Shown: one piece after another, positions 1-7,993 of the stretch
How positions within the stretch are numbered: position 1 is the first letter of the stretch
Layout of the letters: every line of letters begins with the position of its first letter
DNA from: an uncultured Flavobacteriales bacterium
GTDB taxonomy: Bacteria; Bacteroidota; Bacteroidia; Flavobacteriales; Crocinitomicaceae
Length of the DNA stretch: 64,000 bases
Assembly: GCA_946480085.1 (NCBI GenBank)
Contig: CAMLHZ010000004.1
Span: 186,001 to 250,000 of the forward strand
Direction: 5' to 3'
Translations under genes and position numbers: made by a program
Notes under the pieces: model-generated
What the model saw: only the letters and a program-made list of their open reading frames with translations
What the model was told of the DNA's origin: nothing
Database searches by the model: none

Positions 1-797
1 CTGTGAATAAAGGTTCTATAGATCCACCAACATTTACCATTTTAGAATACAAACCAAAGAAACCAGTAAACAAAAAACCGATTGTTTTGGTCGGAAAAGG
101 CGTTGTTTATGATACAGGAGGATTGAGTTTAAAGCCAACTCCCGGTTCAATGGATTCCATGAAATGTGATATGGGCGGAGCTGCAATGATGGCCGGAACT
201 ATTTTCGCAGCAGCTGAAATGAAATTGGATGTTCATTTGATCGTTTTGATTCCGGCAACGGATAATCGTCCTGGAGGAAACGCATATGCGCCAGGCGATA
301 TAATCACCATGTTTGACGGAACAACAGTTGAAGTATTGAATACGGATGCAGAAGGCAGACTCATTCTTGCCGATGCGTTAGCTTACTCGAACAAATTGAA
401 TCCTGAGTTGGTGATTGACGCTGCAACATTAACAGGCGCAGCAGTTCGCGCAATTGGTCAAAAGGCTTCTTGCGTAATGGGAAATGCCGATCAAAAAATA
501 CTGGATAAATTATGTGAAGCCGGAATGGAAACAGACGAACGTGCTGTTCTTCTTCCTTTCTGGGACGACTATTTCGAAGAAATGAAATCTAAAATTGCCG
601 ACTTGAACAATTTGGGAGGTGGAATGGCAGGAATGATTACCGCTGGTAAATTCTTAGAATATTTCGTGAAATCTCCTTACGTTCACTTCGATATTGCCGG
701 TCCGGCGTACCTGGAAAAACCACAGAACTATCGTGGTCATGGCGGAACAGGTTATGGAATTCGTCTTTTGATTCACTTCTTAAAAAATTGGAACTAA
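1..797 (+). CDS. Leucyl aminopeptidase (M17 family), 5' end cut by window edge
   Basis: This is the C-terminal catalytic part of a cytosolic M17 aminopeptidase, which removes N-terminal residues from peptides with two metal ions. About 265 residues are in view, whereas complete family members are roughly 460-500 residues, so the N-terminal domain lies upstream of the window. The metal-binding elements are visible in order: GKGVVYDTGG (lysine and aspartate ligands), CDMGGAA (aspartate) and the family signature NTDAEGRL (aspartate and glutamate). The GTG near position 3 is only the first codon in view, not a real start. The stop codon overlaps the start of pdxA (TAATG), so the two are probably translationally coupled. 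The family assignment is firm; the physiological substrate is not known. Confidence 0.95.
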   Translation, partial: VNKGSIDPPTFTILEYKPKKPVNKKPIVLVGKGVVYDTGGLSLKPTPGSMDSMKCDMGGAAMMAGTIFAAAEMKLDVHLIVLIPATDNRPGGNAYAPGDIITMFDGTTVEVLNTDAEGRLILADALAYSNKLNPELVIDAATLTGAAVRAIGQKASCVMGNADQKILDKLCEAGMETDERAVLLPFWDDYFEEMKSKIADLNNLGGGMAGMITAGKFLEYFVKSPYVHFDIAGPAYLEKPQNYRGHGGTGYGIRLLIHFLKNWN

Positions 798-1912
798 TGG
801 AAAGCAAGCACAACGAAAAAGAAGTGGTAAACACAACTCCTGTTAGAGTTGGTATATCAGTTGGTGATGTGAATGGTATTGGTCCGGAAGTTATTATTAA
901 AGCTTTAAGCGACAATCGAATTTTACTCGACTGCACACCAGTTATTTATGCATCTACAAAAACATTCGCGTTCCATAAGAAATTGCTGAATGATGTAGAA
1001 TTCAACTACCAAACATGCAAAGGAGCGCTTGAAGCTCAACCACGTAAAATCAACATGGTAAATGTTTGGAACGACGAAATGACATTCGACATTGGTAAAG
1101 GAACAGAAGAATCGGGTAAATACGCCTTTCTTTCATTAGAAAAAGCAACGGAAGATTTGGCAGCAGGAAAAATTGATGTTTTGGTTACAGCACCAATTTC
1201 AAAAGAAGCCATTGGTAAAGCAGGCTTTAAGTTTCCCGGGCATACTGAATTCTTAGCGCATTTAGCAGGAATGGATGAAGCTTTGATGATGATGGTTGGT
1301 CAAGAATTGCGAGTGGCTCTTGTAACAGCTCATGTTCCATTAAAAGATGTTCCTACAACATTGACAAAAGAGAAAATTGTTGCTAAGATCAGAGCTGTTG
1401 ACGCTGCTTTGAAGAAAGATTTCGGAATTCAGCGACCCCGAATTGCCGTTTTTGGATTAAATCCGCACGCAAGTGAAAATGGGAAAATGGGAACAGAAGA
1501 GCAGGAAATCATTTCACCGGCAATTCAACAAGCCCGAAATGAAGACATTTTTGCAACCGGTCCATTTCCGGCTGACGGATTTTTCGGATCGAATTCAAGA
1601 TCAAATTTCGACGCCGTACTAGCCATGTATCATGACCAGGGATTGGCAGCTTTCAAGGCATTGGCTTTTGAAGAAGGAGTTAACTACACAGCTGGTTTAC
1701 CAATAGTTAGAACTTCACCTGACCATGGAACGGCATTCGACATAGCAGGTAAAAACATCGCAAACGCACAATCGATGAGAAGTGCAATTTATTTGGCAAT
1801 TGACGCATTCAGAACACGAAAATTTCTGAAGGAAGTTGCTCAAAATCCGCTTCAACCTCAAGATTCAGGATCGAAGGGTAAAAAGCGATACGATAGAGAA
1901 GAAATAGAGTAA
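797..1912 (+). CDS. pdxA: 4-hydroxythreonine-4-phosphate dehydrogenase PdxA
   Basis: PdxA oxidises 4-phosphohydroxy-L-threonine with NAD+ in the DXP-dependent route to pyridoxal phosphate. The 371-residue product has the expected blocks: an N-terminal GDVNGIGPEV, then LVTAPISKEAI, the metal-site block FPGHTEFLAHLAG, GLNPHASENGKMGTEE, MYHDQGLAAFKAL and RTSPDHGTAFDIAG. These carry the three histidines expected to bind the divalent metal. I chose the ATG at 797, which overlaps the upstream stop, rather than a TTG nine bases earlier. The last 25 or so residues form a charged tail beyond the usual fold. It is co-directional with the aminopeptidase. An exact -7 promoter element lies about 55 bases after the stop, so the following genes have their own promoter. 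Confidence 0.96.
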   Translation: MESKHNEKEVVNTTPVRVGISVGDVNGIGPEVIIKALSDNRILLDCTPVIYASTKTFAFHKKLLNDVEFNYQTCKGALEAQPRKINMVNVWNDEMTFDIGKGTEESGKYAFLSLEKATEDLAAGKIDVLVTAPISKEAIGKAGFKFPGHTEFLAHLAGMDEALMMMVGQELRVALVTAHVPLKDVPTTLTKEKIVAKIRAVDAALKKDFGIQRPRIAVFGLNPHASENGKMGTEEQEIISPAIQQARNEDIFATGPFPADGFFGSNSRSNFDAVLAMYHDQGLAAFKALAFEEGVNYTAGLPIVRTSPDHGTAFDIAGKNIANAQSMRSAIYLAIDAFRTRKFLKEVAQNPLQPQDSGSKGKKRYDREEIE

Positions 1913-1967
1913 AAGGCAAAATCTCTAATTTTTTATGGTAAGAAGTAGACTTTCGTTTAATTTTTAC

Positions 1968-1975
1968 TACCTTTG
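1968..1975 (+). promoter_or_regulatory. Bacteroidetes-type -7 promoter element (TACCTTTG)
   Basis: An exact match to the TAnnTTTG -7 consensus sits 18 bases before the GTG start at 1994. No convincing -33 TTG is seen upstream. It implies a short leader of about 14 bases and rules out the upstream TTG at 1973 as the start of the next gene. Confidence 0.6.
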
Positions 1976-1993
1976 CCGACCAATTTTTGCATA

Positions 1994-2644
1994 GTGAAGA
2001 AAGCAAATGACGCGTATTCTGTTCGCCTCAGCAGTATGAAGCTAGGAACGCACTCATTTGAATTTGAGCTAGACAAAGCGTTCTTTGAAGTTATCGAACA
2101 ATCTCTAATCGAAGATGGAGAGGTATTCGTAAAAGTGAATTGGGAGAGAAAAGATACCATGATGGTGGTTCATTTTAATCTCCTTGGAACTGTAAATACA
2201 ACTTGTGATCGTTGTAATGATCCGGTTTCAGTGCCAATTCATGGTCAGTATAAATTGATTTACAAATTTGGAACAGAAGATTCCATTGATGAGAATCTGA
2301 TCATACTTGATCCTGAAAGCATTGAAGTTGACATGAGAGATCAGTTGTATGAATTTGCAGTTATGACATTGCCAAACAGAAATGTTCATCCGGAAGGAGA
2401 ATGTAACGAAGAGGTGATTAAGCTTTACGAAACGTACATTGTAAATAGCAATGAACCTGAACCTGATGACTTTGATGACGATGAAGATTGGGATGACGAA
2501 GATGAAGAATGGTTGAGAAATCAACTTGGGGAAGATGACGACGATGAGGACTGGGATGATGAAGGAGACGACAACGATGACGATGTTGATCCGGACAGAC
2601 CAATAGATCCGAGATGGTCGGCACTTCAAAAATTAAAGGAATAA
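1994..2644 (+). CDS. YceD/DUF177 family protein (23S rRNA accumulation protein-like)
   Basis: This is a DUF177 (YceD) protein of 216 residues, encoded as usual just upstream of rpmF. The family is linked to 23S rRNA accumulation; the exact biochemical role is not settled. The fold region covers about residues 1-150 and includes CDRC at 71-74 and a later single cysteine (PEGEC), consistent with a metal- or thiol-related site. The C-terminal stretch, about residues 155-205, is extremely rich in Asp and Glu, an acidic tail as in many flavobacterial homologues. GTG at 1994 is preferred: it follows the -7 element at a sensible distance and gives an N-terminus similar to relatives. ATG at 2036 is the alternative. 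Confidence 0.85.
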   Translation: MKKANDAYSVRLSSMKLGTHSFEFELDKAFFEVIEQSLIEDGEVFVKVNWERKDTMMVVHFNLLGTVNTTCDRCNDPVSVPIHGQYKLIYKFGTEDSIDENLIILDPESIEVDMRDQLYEFAVMTLPNRNVHPEGECNEEVIKLYETYIVNSNEPEPDDFDDDEDWDDEDEEWLRNQLGEDDDDEDWDDEGDDNDDDVDPDRPIDPRWSALQKLKE

Positions 2645-2677
2645 ACTCCGGTAGTCCGGAAAATTAATATAAACAAA

Positions 2678-2869
2678 ATGGCACATCCAAAACGCAAGAT
2701 TGGTAAAACCCGTCGCGACAAGAGAAGAACTCACATCAAAGCTGAGGCGAAAAACATTGCTACTTGTCCAACAACAGGTCAACCGCATTTGTTTCACCAT
2801 GCTCACTGGCATGAAGGAAAACTATATTACAAAGGTCGCGTAGTAGCTGAGAAAGAGGTAGCGATCTAA
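2678..2869 (+). CDS. rpmF: 50S ribosomal protein L32
   Basis: This is a 63-residue L32. It opens with [19 protein letters not shown], the basic N-terminus that binds 23S rRNA. Only one cysteine is present (ATCPTTGQ), so it is the cysteine-poor form without the four-cysteine zinc ribbon, as is typical of Flavobacteriia. It lies 33 bases after the DUF177 gene and 26 bases before plsX, the conserved yceD-rpmF-plsX-fabH order that links ribosome and lipid synthesis. Confidence 0.97.
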   Translation: MAHPKRKIGKTRRDKRRTHIKAEAKNIATCPTTGQPHLFHHAHWHEGKLYYKGRVVAEKEVAI

Positions 2870-2895
2870 TTCGCTACTGATAATAGTTCCTGCTG

Positions 2896-3837
2896 ATGAA
2901 GATAGGAATAGATATACTAGGAGGCGATTTTGCACCAGATGCAAACATCGCAGGGGCAGTTCTTGCAAAAAAAGATCTTCCTGCTGATGTTGAGTTGGTA
3001 CTCATTGGGGACCAAGACGGGATTCGTTCCGGTCTTGCGGCCTTGAATGTTTCTGAAAGCGATTTCGTTATTGTTCATGCACCAGATGTTATCACGATGC
3101 ATGACCATCCTACACGCGCTATACCTCAAAAACCCAATAGTAGTATTGCCATTGGTTTCGACCTTCTTTCGAGGGGTGAGATTGATGTGTTTGCTAGCAC
3201 CGGTAATACTGGTGCAATGCTCGTTGGGGCTATTTATAAGATTAACACCATTCCTGGTGTTATTCGTCCATGTATTACATCCGTTCTACCAACAATTGAT
3301 GGAAAAACTTCCATACTTCTAGATGTGGGTTCCAATGCAGATTGTAAAGCTGATGTGCTTTATCAGTTTGCAAAATTGGGAGCTTTATATTCTAAGAATG
3401 TATACGGAAACGAAAATCCACGTGTTGCTTTGTTGAACATTGGTGAAGAGCCTTCCAAAGGGAATTTATTGACCCTGGCAGCTCATCAGCTTTTGGCAGA
3501 ATCCGACGAAATTAATTTTGTTGGTAATGTTGAAGGCCGTGACTTGTTTACAGGTTCAGCCGACGTAATTGTGTGTGACGGATTTACAGGAAACGTGGTT
3601 CTTAAAGAAGCTGAGGGAATCTACACGTTGATGAGAAAACGTGGAATTAGAGATGAGTACTTTGATCGTTTTAATTACGAAAGCTATGGTGGAACACCAA
3701 TTCTTGGAGTAAAAGGAAACGTGATCATTGGCCACGGAATCTCGAACGACCTAGCAGTTAGAAGTATGTTACTACATTCGTATGAAGTAGCTAAGTCTCA
3801 ACTTGCAAAACATATTAACGAAGCATTCAATCAGTAA
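2896..3837 (+). CDS. plsX: Phosphate acyltransferase PlsX
   Basis: PlsX makes acyl-phosphate from acyl-ACP for the PlsY step of phospholipid synthesis, working peripherally at the membrane. The 313-residue protein has the family N-terminus [14 protein letters not shown], followed by [39 protein letters not shown] and [16 protein letters not shown]. Length is typical for the family (about 310-340). ATG at 2896 is the natural start, 26 bases after rpmF. The fabH ATG follows the stop with a single base between. Confidence 0.96.
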   Translation: MKIGIDILGGDFAPDANIAGAVLAKKDLPADVELVLIGDQDGIRSGLAALNVSESDFVIVHAPDVITMHDHPTRAIPQKPNSSIAIGFDLLSRGEIDVFASTGNTGAMLVGAIYKINTIPGVIRPCITSVLPTIDGKTSILLDVGSNADCKADVLYQFAKLGALYSKNVYGNENPRVALLNIGEEPSKGNLLTLAAHQLLAESDEINFVGNVEGRDLFTGSADVIVCDGFTGNVVLKEAEGIYTLMRKRGIRDEYFDRFNYESYGGTPILGVKGNVIIGHGISNDLAVRSMLLHSYEVAKSQLAKHINEAFNQ

Positions 3838-3838
3838 A

Positions 3839-4828
3839 ATGAGTAAAATAACTGCAGCGATTACAGGAATTTGCGGATACGTTCCGGAAGAAGTTGTTAC
3901 CAACGAAGATCTTTCAAAATTAGTTGATACTTCTGACGAATGGATCACCACGAGGACCGGAATTAAAGAACGTCGAATTTTGCGTGAAGGTGCATCATCT
4001 GATATCGCAGCCGCTGCAATTAAAGGTTTACTTGAAAAAACCAATACAGATCCATTGGATATTGAATTGGTGATTGTTGCTACCGTTACTCCCGATTATC
4101 CTTTCCCAAGTACAGCAAACGTTGCTTGTGACAAGGTTGGTTTGAAAAATGCCTGGGGTTACGACCTTATTGCCGCTTGTTCAGGGTTTATATACGCCTT
4201 GTCAACCGCAGCATCTTTTATTGAATCAGGGAAATACAAAAAAGTAATCGTTGTTGGTGTAGATAAAATGAGTTCTATTTTGGATTACCAGGATAGAACA
4301 ACTTGTGTGATCTTCGGAGACGGAGGTGGCGCTGCACTTTTAGAACCAAATACCGAAGGTTACGGAGTTCAGGATTCTATTCTTCGATCTGATGGTAGCG
4401 GTCGTCAATACTTGTTACAACCAGGAGGAGGTTCTTTGAACCCGCCAACTCACGAAACAATTGACCAACGTTTACATTACGTAAAACAAGAAGGTAAAGC
4501 AGTATTCAAATTTGCTGTAACCAATATGGCTGAAGTTTCGGCTGAAATAATGGAGCGTAACAATTTATCTGCAGAAGATGTAGATTGGTTAGTTCCACAT
4601 CAGGCCAATTTGCGTATCATTGATGCTACGGCAGATCGCATGGGCCTTCCAAAAGAAAAAGTAATGGTGAACATTCAGCGTTATGGAAACACAACTGCTG
4701 GAACACTTCCATTATGTTTATCAGACTGGGAACCTCAGCTCAAAAAGGGCGATAAATTGATCCTTTCTGCCTTCGGTGGTGGATTTACGTGGGGAGCGGT
4801 TTATTTAACTTGGGCATATAATTCATAA
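3839..4828 (+). CDS. fabH: 3-oxoacyl-ACP synthase III FabH
   Basis: FabH condenses an acyl-CoA primer with malonyl-ACP to start fatty-acid chains. The protein has 329 residues and shows the complete catalytic triad: Cys114 in AACSGF, His254 in VPHQANLR and Asn284 in RYGNTTAGT. The ATG at 3839, one base after the plsX stop, gives an N-terminus ([16 protein letters not shown]) that matches the family. A longer reading from a TTG inside plsX is not needed. Its position between plsX and accB-accC makes a fatty-acid initiation cluster. Primer preference (acetyl- or branched-chain CoA) cannot be read from the sequence. Confidence 0.97.
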   Translation: MSKITAAITGICGYVPEEVVTNEDLSKLVDTSDEWITTRTGIKERRILREGASSDIAAAAIKGLLEKTNTDPLDIELVIVATVTPDYPFPSTANVACDKVGLKNAWGYDLIAACSGFIYALSTAASFIESGKYKKVIVVGVDKMSSILDYQDRTTCVIFGDGGGAALLEPNTEGYGVQDSILRSDGSGRQYLLQPGGGSLNPPTHETIDQRLHYVKQEGKAVFKFAVTNMAEVSAEIMERNNLSAEDVDWLVPHQANLRIIDATADRMGLPKEKVMVNIQRYGNTTAGTLPLCLSDWEPQLKKGDKLILSAFGGGFTWGAVYLTWAYNS

Positions 4829-4858
4829 TAGAAAACAAACCTTGAAAATCGAAAACGT

Positions 4859-5344
4859 ATGAACCTTAATGAAATTCAGGATCTGATTAAATTTGTTTCT
4901 AAATCAGGTGTTACAGAAGTTGAAATCGAACAAAAAGATTTCAAAATCACGATAAAAGCTGAGAAAAAAGCTGATAGTCAAATTATCGTTCAGGCAGCAG
5001 CACCAGCACAAATGGTTGCAGCTCCGGTAGCAGCGGCACCAGTTGCAGCAGCTCCAGCGTCGGCTCCAGCTCCTGAGGCAGCAGCTCCAGCTGAAAATTC
5101 AAATTTAATTACTGTTAAGTCTCCTATGATTGGTACATTCTACCGTTCATCAGGTCCAGACAAAGATGCGTTTGTTTCTGTAGGACAAACAATTTCTCCA
5201 GGTAATACTGTTTGTATTATCGAAGCAATGAAACTATTCAACGAAATTGAATCAGAAGTTTCTGGTAAAATCGTAAAAGTATTGGTTGACGATGCGTCTC
5301 CAGTTGAGTACGATCAACCATTGTTCTTGGTAGAACCAGCTTAA
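4859..5344 (+). CDS. accB: Biotin carboxyl carrier protein of acetyl-CoA carboxylase
   Basis: This carrier holds the covalent biotin that shuttles carboxyl groups in acetyl-CoA carboxylase. The 161-residue protein has a short N-terminal helical region, an Ala/Pro-rich flexible linker at about residues 45-78, and a C-terminal biotinyl domain from about residue 80. The biotinylated lysine is Lys125 in the motif EAMKLFNEIE. It sits 30 bases after fabH and 51 bases before accC, so the same transcript is likely. Confidence 0.96.
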   Translation: MNLNEIQDLIKFVSKSGVTEVEIEQKDFKITIKAEKKADSQIIVQAAAPAQMVAAPVAAAPVAAAPASAPAPEAAAPAENSNLITVKSPMIGTFYRSSGPDKDAFVSVGQTISPGNTVCIIEAMKLFNEIESEVSGKIVKVLVDDASPVEYDQPLFLVEPA

Positions 5345-5353
5345 TGAAATTGT

Positions 5354-5371
5354 ATCCCGAAGTTTCGGGAT
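5354..5371 (+). other. Small perfect hairpin between accB and accC
   Basis: ATCCCGAA at 5354-5361 pairs with TTCGGGAT at 5364-5371, leaving almost no loop. No T-run follows, so it is more likely an mRNA-processing or stability hairpin, or a repeat remnant, than a terminator. Confidence 0.45.
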
Positions 5372-5395
5372 TATAGTTGAACTAAAACAACGTCT

Positions 5396-6730
5396 ATGTT
5401 TAAAAAGATATTGATTGCCAATCGCGGTGAGATTGCTCTACGTGTCATTCGTACATGTAAAGAAATGGGTATTAAAACCGTTGCCGTCTATTCAACAGCA
5501 GATAAAGACAGTTTGCCTGTTCGTTTCGCTGACGAAGCGGTTTGTATTGGTCCAGCAGTAAGTTCGAAATCTTACTTGTCTATTCCAAACATCATTGCAG
5601 CTGCAGAAATTACAAATGCAGATGCTATTCACCCTGGATATGGTTTCCTTTCTGAAAATGCGAAATTCTCTCGCGTTTGTCAGGAGCATGGAATCAAATT
5701 CATTGGAGCTTTACCTGAGCAAATTGAAGGAATGGGAGACAAAGCAACTGCAAAGGCAACGATGATTGCTGCAGGAGTTCCTTGTATCCCTGGATCAGTT
5801 GGATTATTGGCCGATTTGGAAGACGCACGTAAAAATGCGAAAGAAATCGTTTACCCGGTAATTATGAAAGCTACTGCCGGTGGTGGTGGTAAAGGAATGC
5901 GTATCGTTTGGAAAGAAGAAGATTTGGAAGCTGCCTGGGATTCTGCTCGTCAGGAAGCTGCTGCAGCATTCGGTAACGATGGTATCTACATGGAGAAATA
6001 CATTGAAGAGCCGCGTCACATCGAGATTCAAATTGCTGGTGACCAATACGGAAACGCTTGTCACCTTTCTGAACGTGATTGTTCTATCCAACGTCGTCAC
6101 CAAAAATTAGTAGAAGAAACACCATCTCCGTTCATGACGCCAGAATTACGCGATAGAATGGGTGAAGCGGCAATTAAAGCGGCTAAGGCTGTAAACTACG
6201 AAGGTGTTGGTACAGTAGAATTTTTGGTGGATAAACACCGTGATTTCTACTTCATGGAAATGAATACACGTATTCAGGTTGAGCACACAATTACGGAAGA
6301 AGTAATTGATTACGATTTGATTAAAGAGCAAATTAAGATTGCTGCCGGAGAGAAAATCTCAGGAGCTAATTACTATCCTCATTTGCACGCTATCCAATGT
6401 CGTATCAACGCAGAAGATCCATACGCTGATTTCCGTCCGTCACCAGGAAGAATTACTTCTTACCACTCTCCGGGTGGACACGGTGTTCGAATTGATACGC
6501 ATGCGTACGCAGGATACACGATTCCTCCAAACTATGACTCGATGATCGGGAAACTGATTGTTGTTGCTCAAACGCGTGAGGAAGCGATTTTGAAGATGAA
6601 ACGTGCATTGGATGAATACATTATAGAAGGTGTGAAAACAACAATTCCTTTCCACCAGAAACTAATGGAAGATCCGGACTTTAACGCTGGAAACTTCACA
6701 ACCAAATTCATGGAAACATTTGAGTTTTAA
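5396..6730 (+). CDS. accC: Biotin carboxylase subunit of acetyl-CoA carboxylase
   Basis: AccC carboxylates biotin on AccB using ATP and bicarbonate. The 444-residue protein begins [16 protein letters not shown], the biotin-carboxylase N-terminal domain. It has the ATP-grasp glycine loop AGGGGKGMR at about 161-169, then [14 protein letters not shown], the block [12 protein letters not shown], and [13 protein letters not shown] with the catalytic arginine and glutamate. It is the last gene of the forward run, ended by the bidirectional terminator just downstream. The carboxyltransferase genes accA and accD are not in the window. The acyl-CoA carboxylase beta subunit at 57.5 kb lacks an adjacent biotin subunit and could in principle share these proteins (inference). 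Confidence 0.97.
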   Translation: MFKKILIANRGEIALRVIRTCKEMGIKTVAVYSTADKDSLPVRFADEAVCIGPAVSSKSYLSIPNIIAAAEITNADAIHPGYGFLSENAKFSRVCQEHGIKFIGALPEQIEGMGDKATAKATMIAAGVPCIPGSVGLLADLEDARKNAKEIVYPVIMKATAGGGGKGMRIVWKEEDLEAAWDSARQEAAAAFGNDGIYMEKYIEEPRHIEIQIAGDQYGNACHLSERDCSIQRRHQKLVEETPSPFMTPELRDRMGEAAIKAAKAVNYEGVGTVEFLVDKHRDFYFMEMNTRIQVEHTITEEVIDYDLIKEQIKIAAGEKISGANYYPHLHAIQCRINAEDPYADFRPSPGRITSYHSPGGHGVRIDTHAYAGYTIPPNYDSMIGKLIVVAQTREEAILKMKRALDEYIIEGVKTTIPFHQKLMEDPDFNAGNFTTKFMETFEF

Positions 6731-6735
6731 GAAAT

Positions 6736-6772
6736 AAAAAAAGCGTTAGTCAATCGACTAACGCTTTTTTTT
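6736..6772. terminator. Bidirectional Rho-independent terminator
   Basis: A 10-bp perfect stem (AGCGTTAGTC at 6742-6751, GACTAACGCT at 6756-6765, loop AATC) is flanked by an A-run on the left and a T-run on the right. It therefore serves accC on the plus strand and the gene at 6797-7249 on the minus strand. Confidence 0.92.
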
Positions 6773-6796
6773 GCAATCACCTTTTTAAGATCCTTA

Positions 6797-7249
6797 CTAC
6801 TCTCCCAGCCCAAGCAAGTCTTCGATCTTAGCCCAAGCGGCTGTTCGTGCTTCATTGTATTTGTCAGAACCCGACTGAGAGTCATCACGTGCATACTCCT
6901 TCAACCCCTCAGCTTCTCTACGCAAATCCTTCAAACAAGCCTTCATATCTAATAAATAATCCTTGTCGTCCGTTGAAATACCACTTTTTTTATCGACAGC
7001 TAACTGATCAATATACTCAATGATTTTGTCAATCATAGCCAACTGCTCGTCCATTAACGTCACTGTATATTCGCTGTCATAGGTTTCACCCACGTAACCA
7101 TCTGCTATTGAACCAATTGTTATATAAGTGTTGTAAAGTGCTAACGACGAAGTAGCACCAAATGCCTCCAAAACCGATGTTCCGCACTGTGCTGAAGCCG
7201 AAGAATATCCGAAGACACTGAAAGTGGCAATAAAAAATAGTTTTCTCAT
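6797..7249 (-). CDS. Hypothetical secreted/periplasmic protein
   Basis: The 150-residue product is not recognised. A clear signal peptide (MRKLFFIATFSVFGYSSASA) is followed by a probable cleavage site before QCGTS. The mature part is mostly predicted helix, with a charged, coiled-coil-like centre (about residues 70-130) rich in Asp, Lys and Glu. It contains two cysteines, one near the mature N-terminus and one at KACLKD. It faces accC across the shared terminator and has its own start 50 bases downstream of the next reverse gene, so the two may be co-transcribed. Confidence 0.7.
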   Translation of the reverse strand: MRKLFFIATFSVFGYSSASAQCGTSVLEAFGATSSLALYNTYITIGSIADGYVGETYDSEYTVTLMDEQLAMIDKIIEYIDQLAVDKKSGISTDDKDYLLDMKACLKDLRREAEGLKEYARDDSQSGSDKYNEARTAAWAKIEDLLGLGE

Positions 7250-7299
7250 AATATTATAGTGTAAGTGATGAATGGTAACAAAAAGCTTACGTTAATTGT

Positions 7300-7932
7300 C
7301 TATTTCCCAGAAGCTTCAATCAATTTTTCTCCAATCTGGTCTTTCTCTATTAATTCATAACCATTAGGAACCGATAAACTAAACGAATTTGCCGGAACGA
7401 TAAGAGAAACTTCAGTAGCGGTAAAGGCGGTAAAAATCCCATTCGCATTTGACATTATCTCAAGCGGGAAACCATTTAAAAAACCCTGGAATACCTCTTG
7501 CCCCAATACCATCGCTGAAATTTGGTCAGTAAACCAAATCGTAAATGTTTTATTATCTCGCGTCACAATTGCTTTCTTACAGTTATAACCACAAATGGTT
7601 TTAAACTCATCCAGCACGGCAATATCTGTGTTCACTATTTCGTTTTCCTTTACCACAGACTGAACAGCAAAATACTTGTCCTTTATATTGAAAAGCATTA
7701 ATGATTTAAAGGGCTGATCACGCACAATTTTTATTGTTGTTCCCATCGCGTCAAAAGTTGTTTCCGTACGAGAGAATCCAGGTTCAAAAACAAACACGAT
7801 TTCGCCTTTATTCATTTCAGGTTTCTTATCTGTACCTGCGGTAAATTGATAGGAAATAGTGCCTCTGTCTATTTGAGCCAAACAAGATGAAAGAGCACTA
7901 CAAATAACAAATAAGGTAAAGATCAATTTCAT
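7300..7932 (-). CDS. Secreted DUF4412/GLPGLI-like protein
   Basis: This is a 210-residue exported protein. The N-terminus MKLIFTLFVICSALSSCLAQ is a signal peptide. LSSC resembles a lipobox, so lipidation at Cys17 is possible, but ordinary cleavage before Gln is also plausible. The body begins RGTISYQF and continues with beta-rich segments, including MLFNIKDKYFAV, CGYNCKKAIV with a CxxxC pair, and FLNGFPLEIM. This pattern resembles the GLPGLI/DUF4412 family of Bacteroidetes, which has no known function. The family link is from pattern only and is moderately uncertain. Confidence 0.65.
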   Translation of the reverse strand: MKLIFTLFVICSALSSCLAQIDRGTISYQFTAGTDKKPEMNKGEIVFVFEPGFSRTETTFDAMGTTIKIVRDQPFKSLMLFNIKDKYFAVQSVVKENEIVNTDIAVLDEFKTICGYNCKKAIVTRDNKTFTIWFTDQISAMVLGQEVFQGFLNGFPLEIMSNANGIFTAFTATEVSLIVPANSFSLSVPNGYELIEKDQIGEKLIEASGK

Positions 7933-7993
7933 AGCTTTCTCTAAGAGCTGATTCCGTCAACAAAATGTACGCCAAAATAACTAATTTCCCTGT

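Noticed and set aside
2228..2629. Open frames on the minus strand opposite the YceD/DUF177 gene, one rich in His and Arg
   Set aside because: They are mirror images of the Asp/Glu-rich tail codons (GAT/GAC/GAA) of the real gene and match no family.
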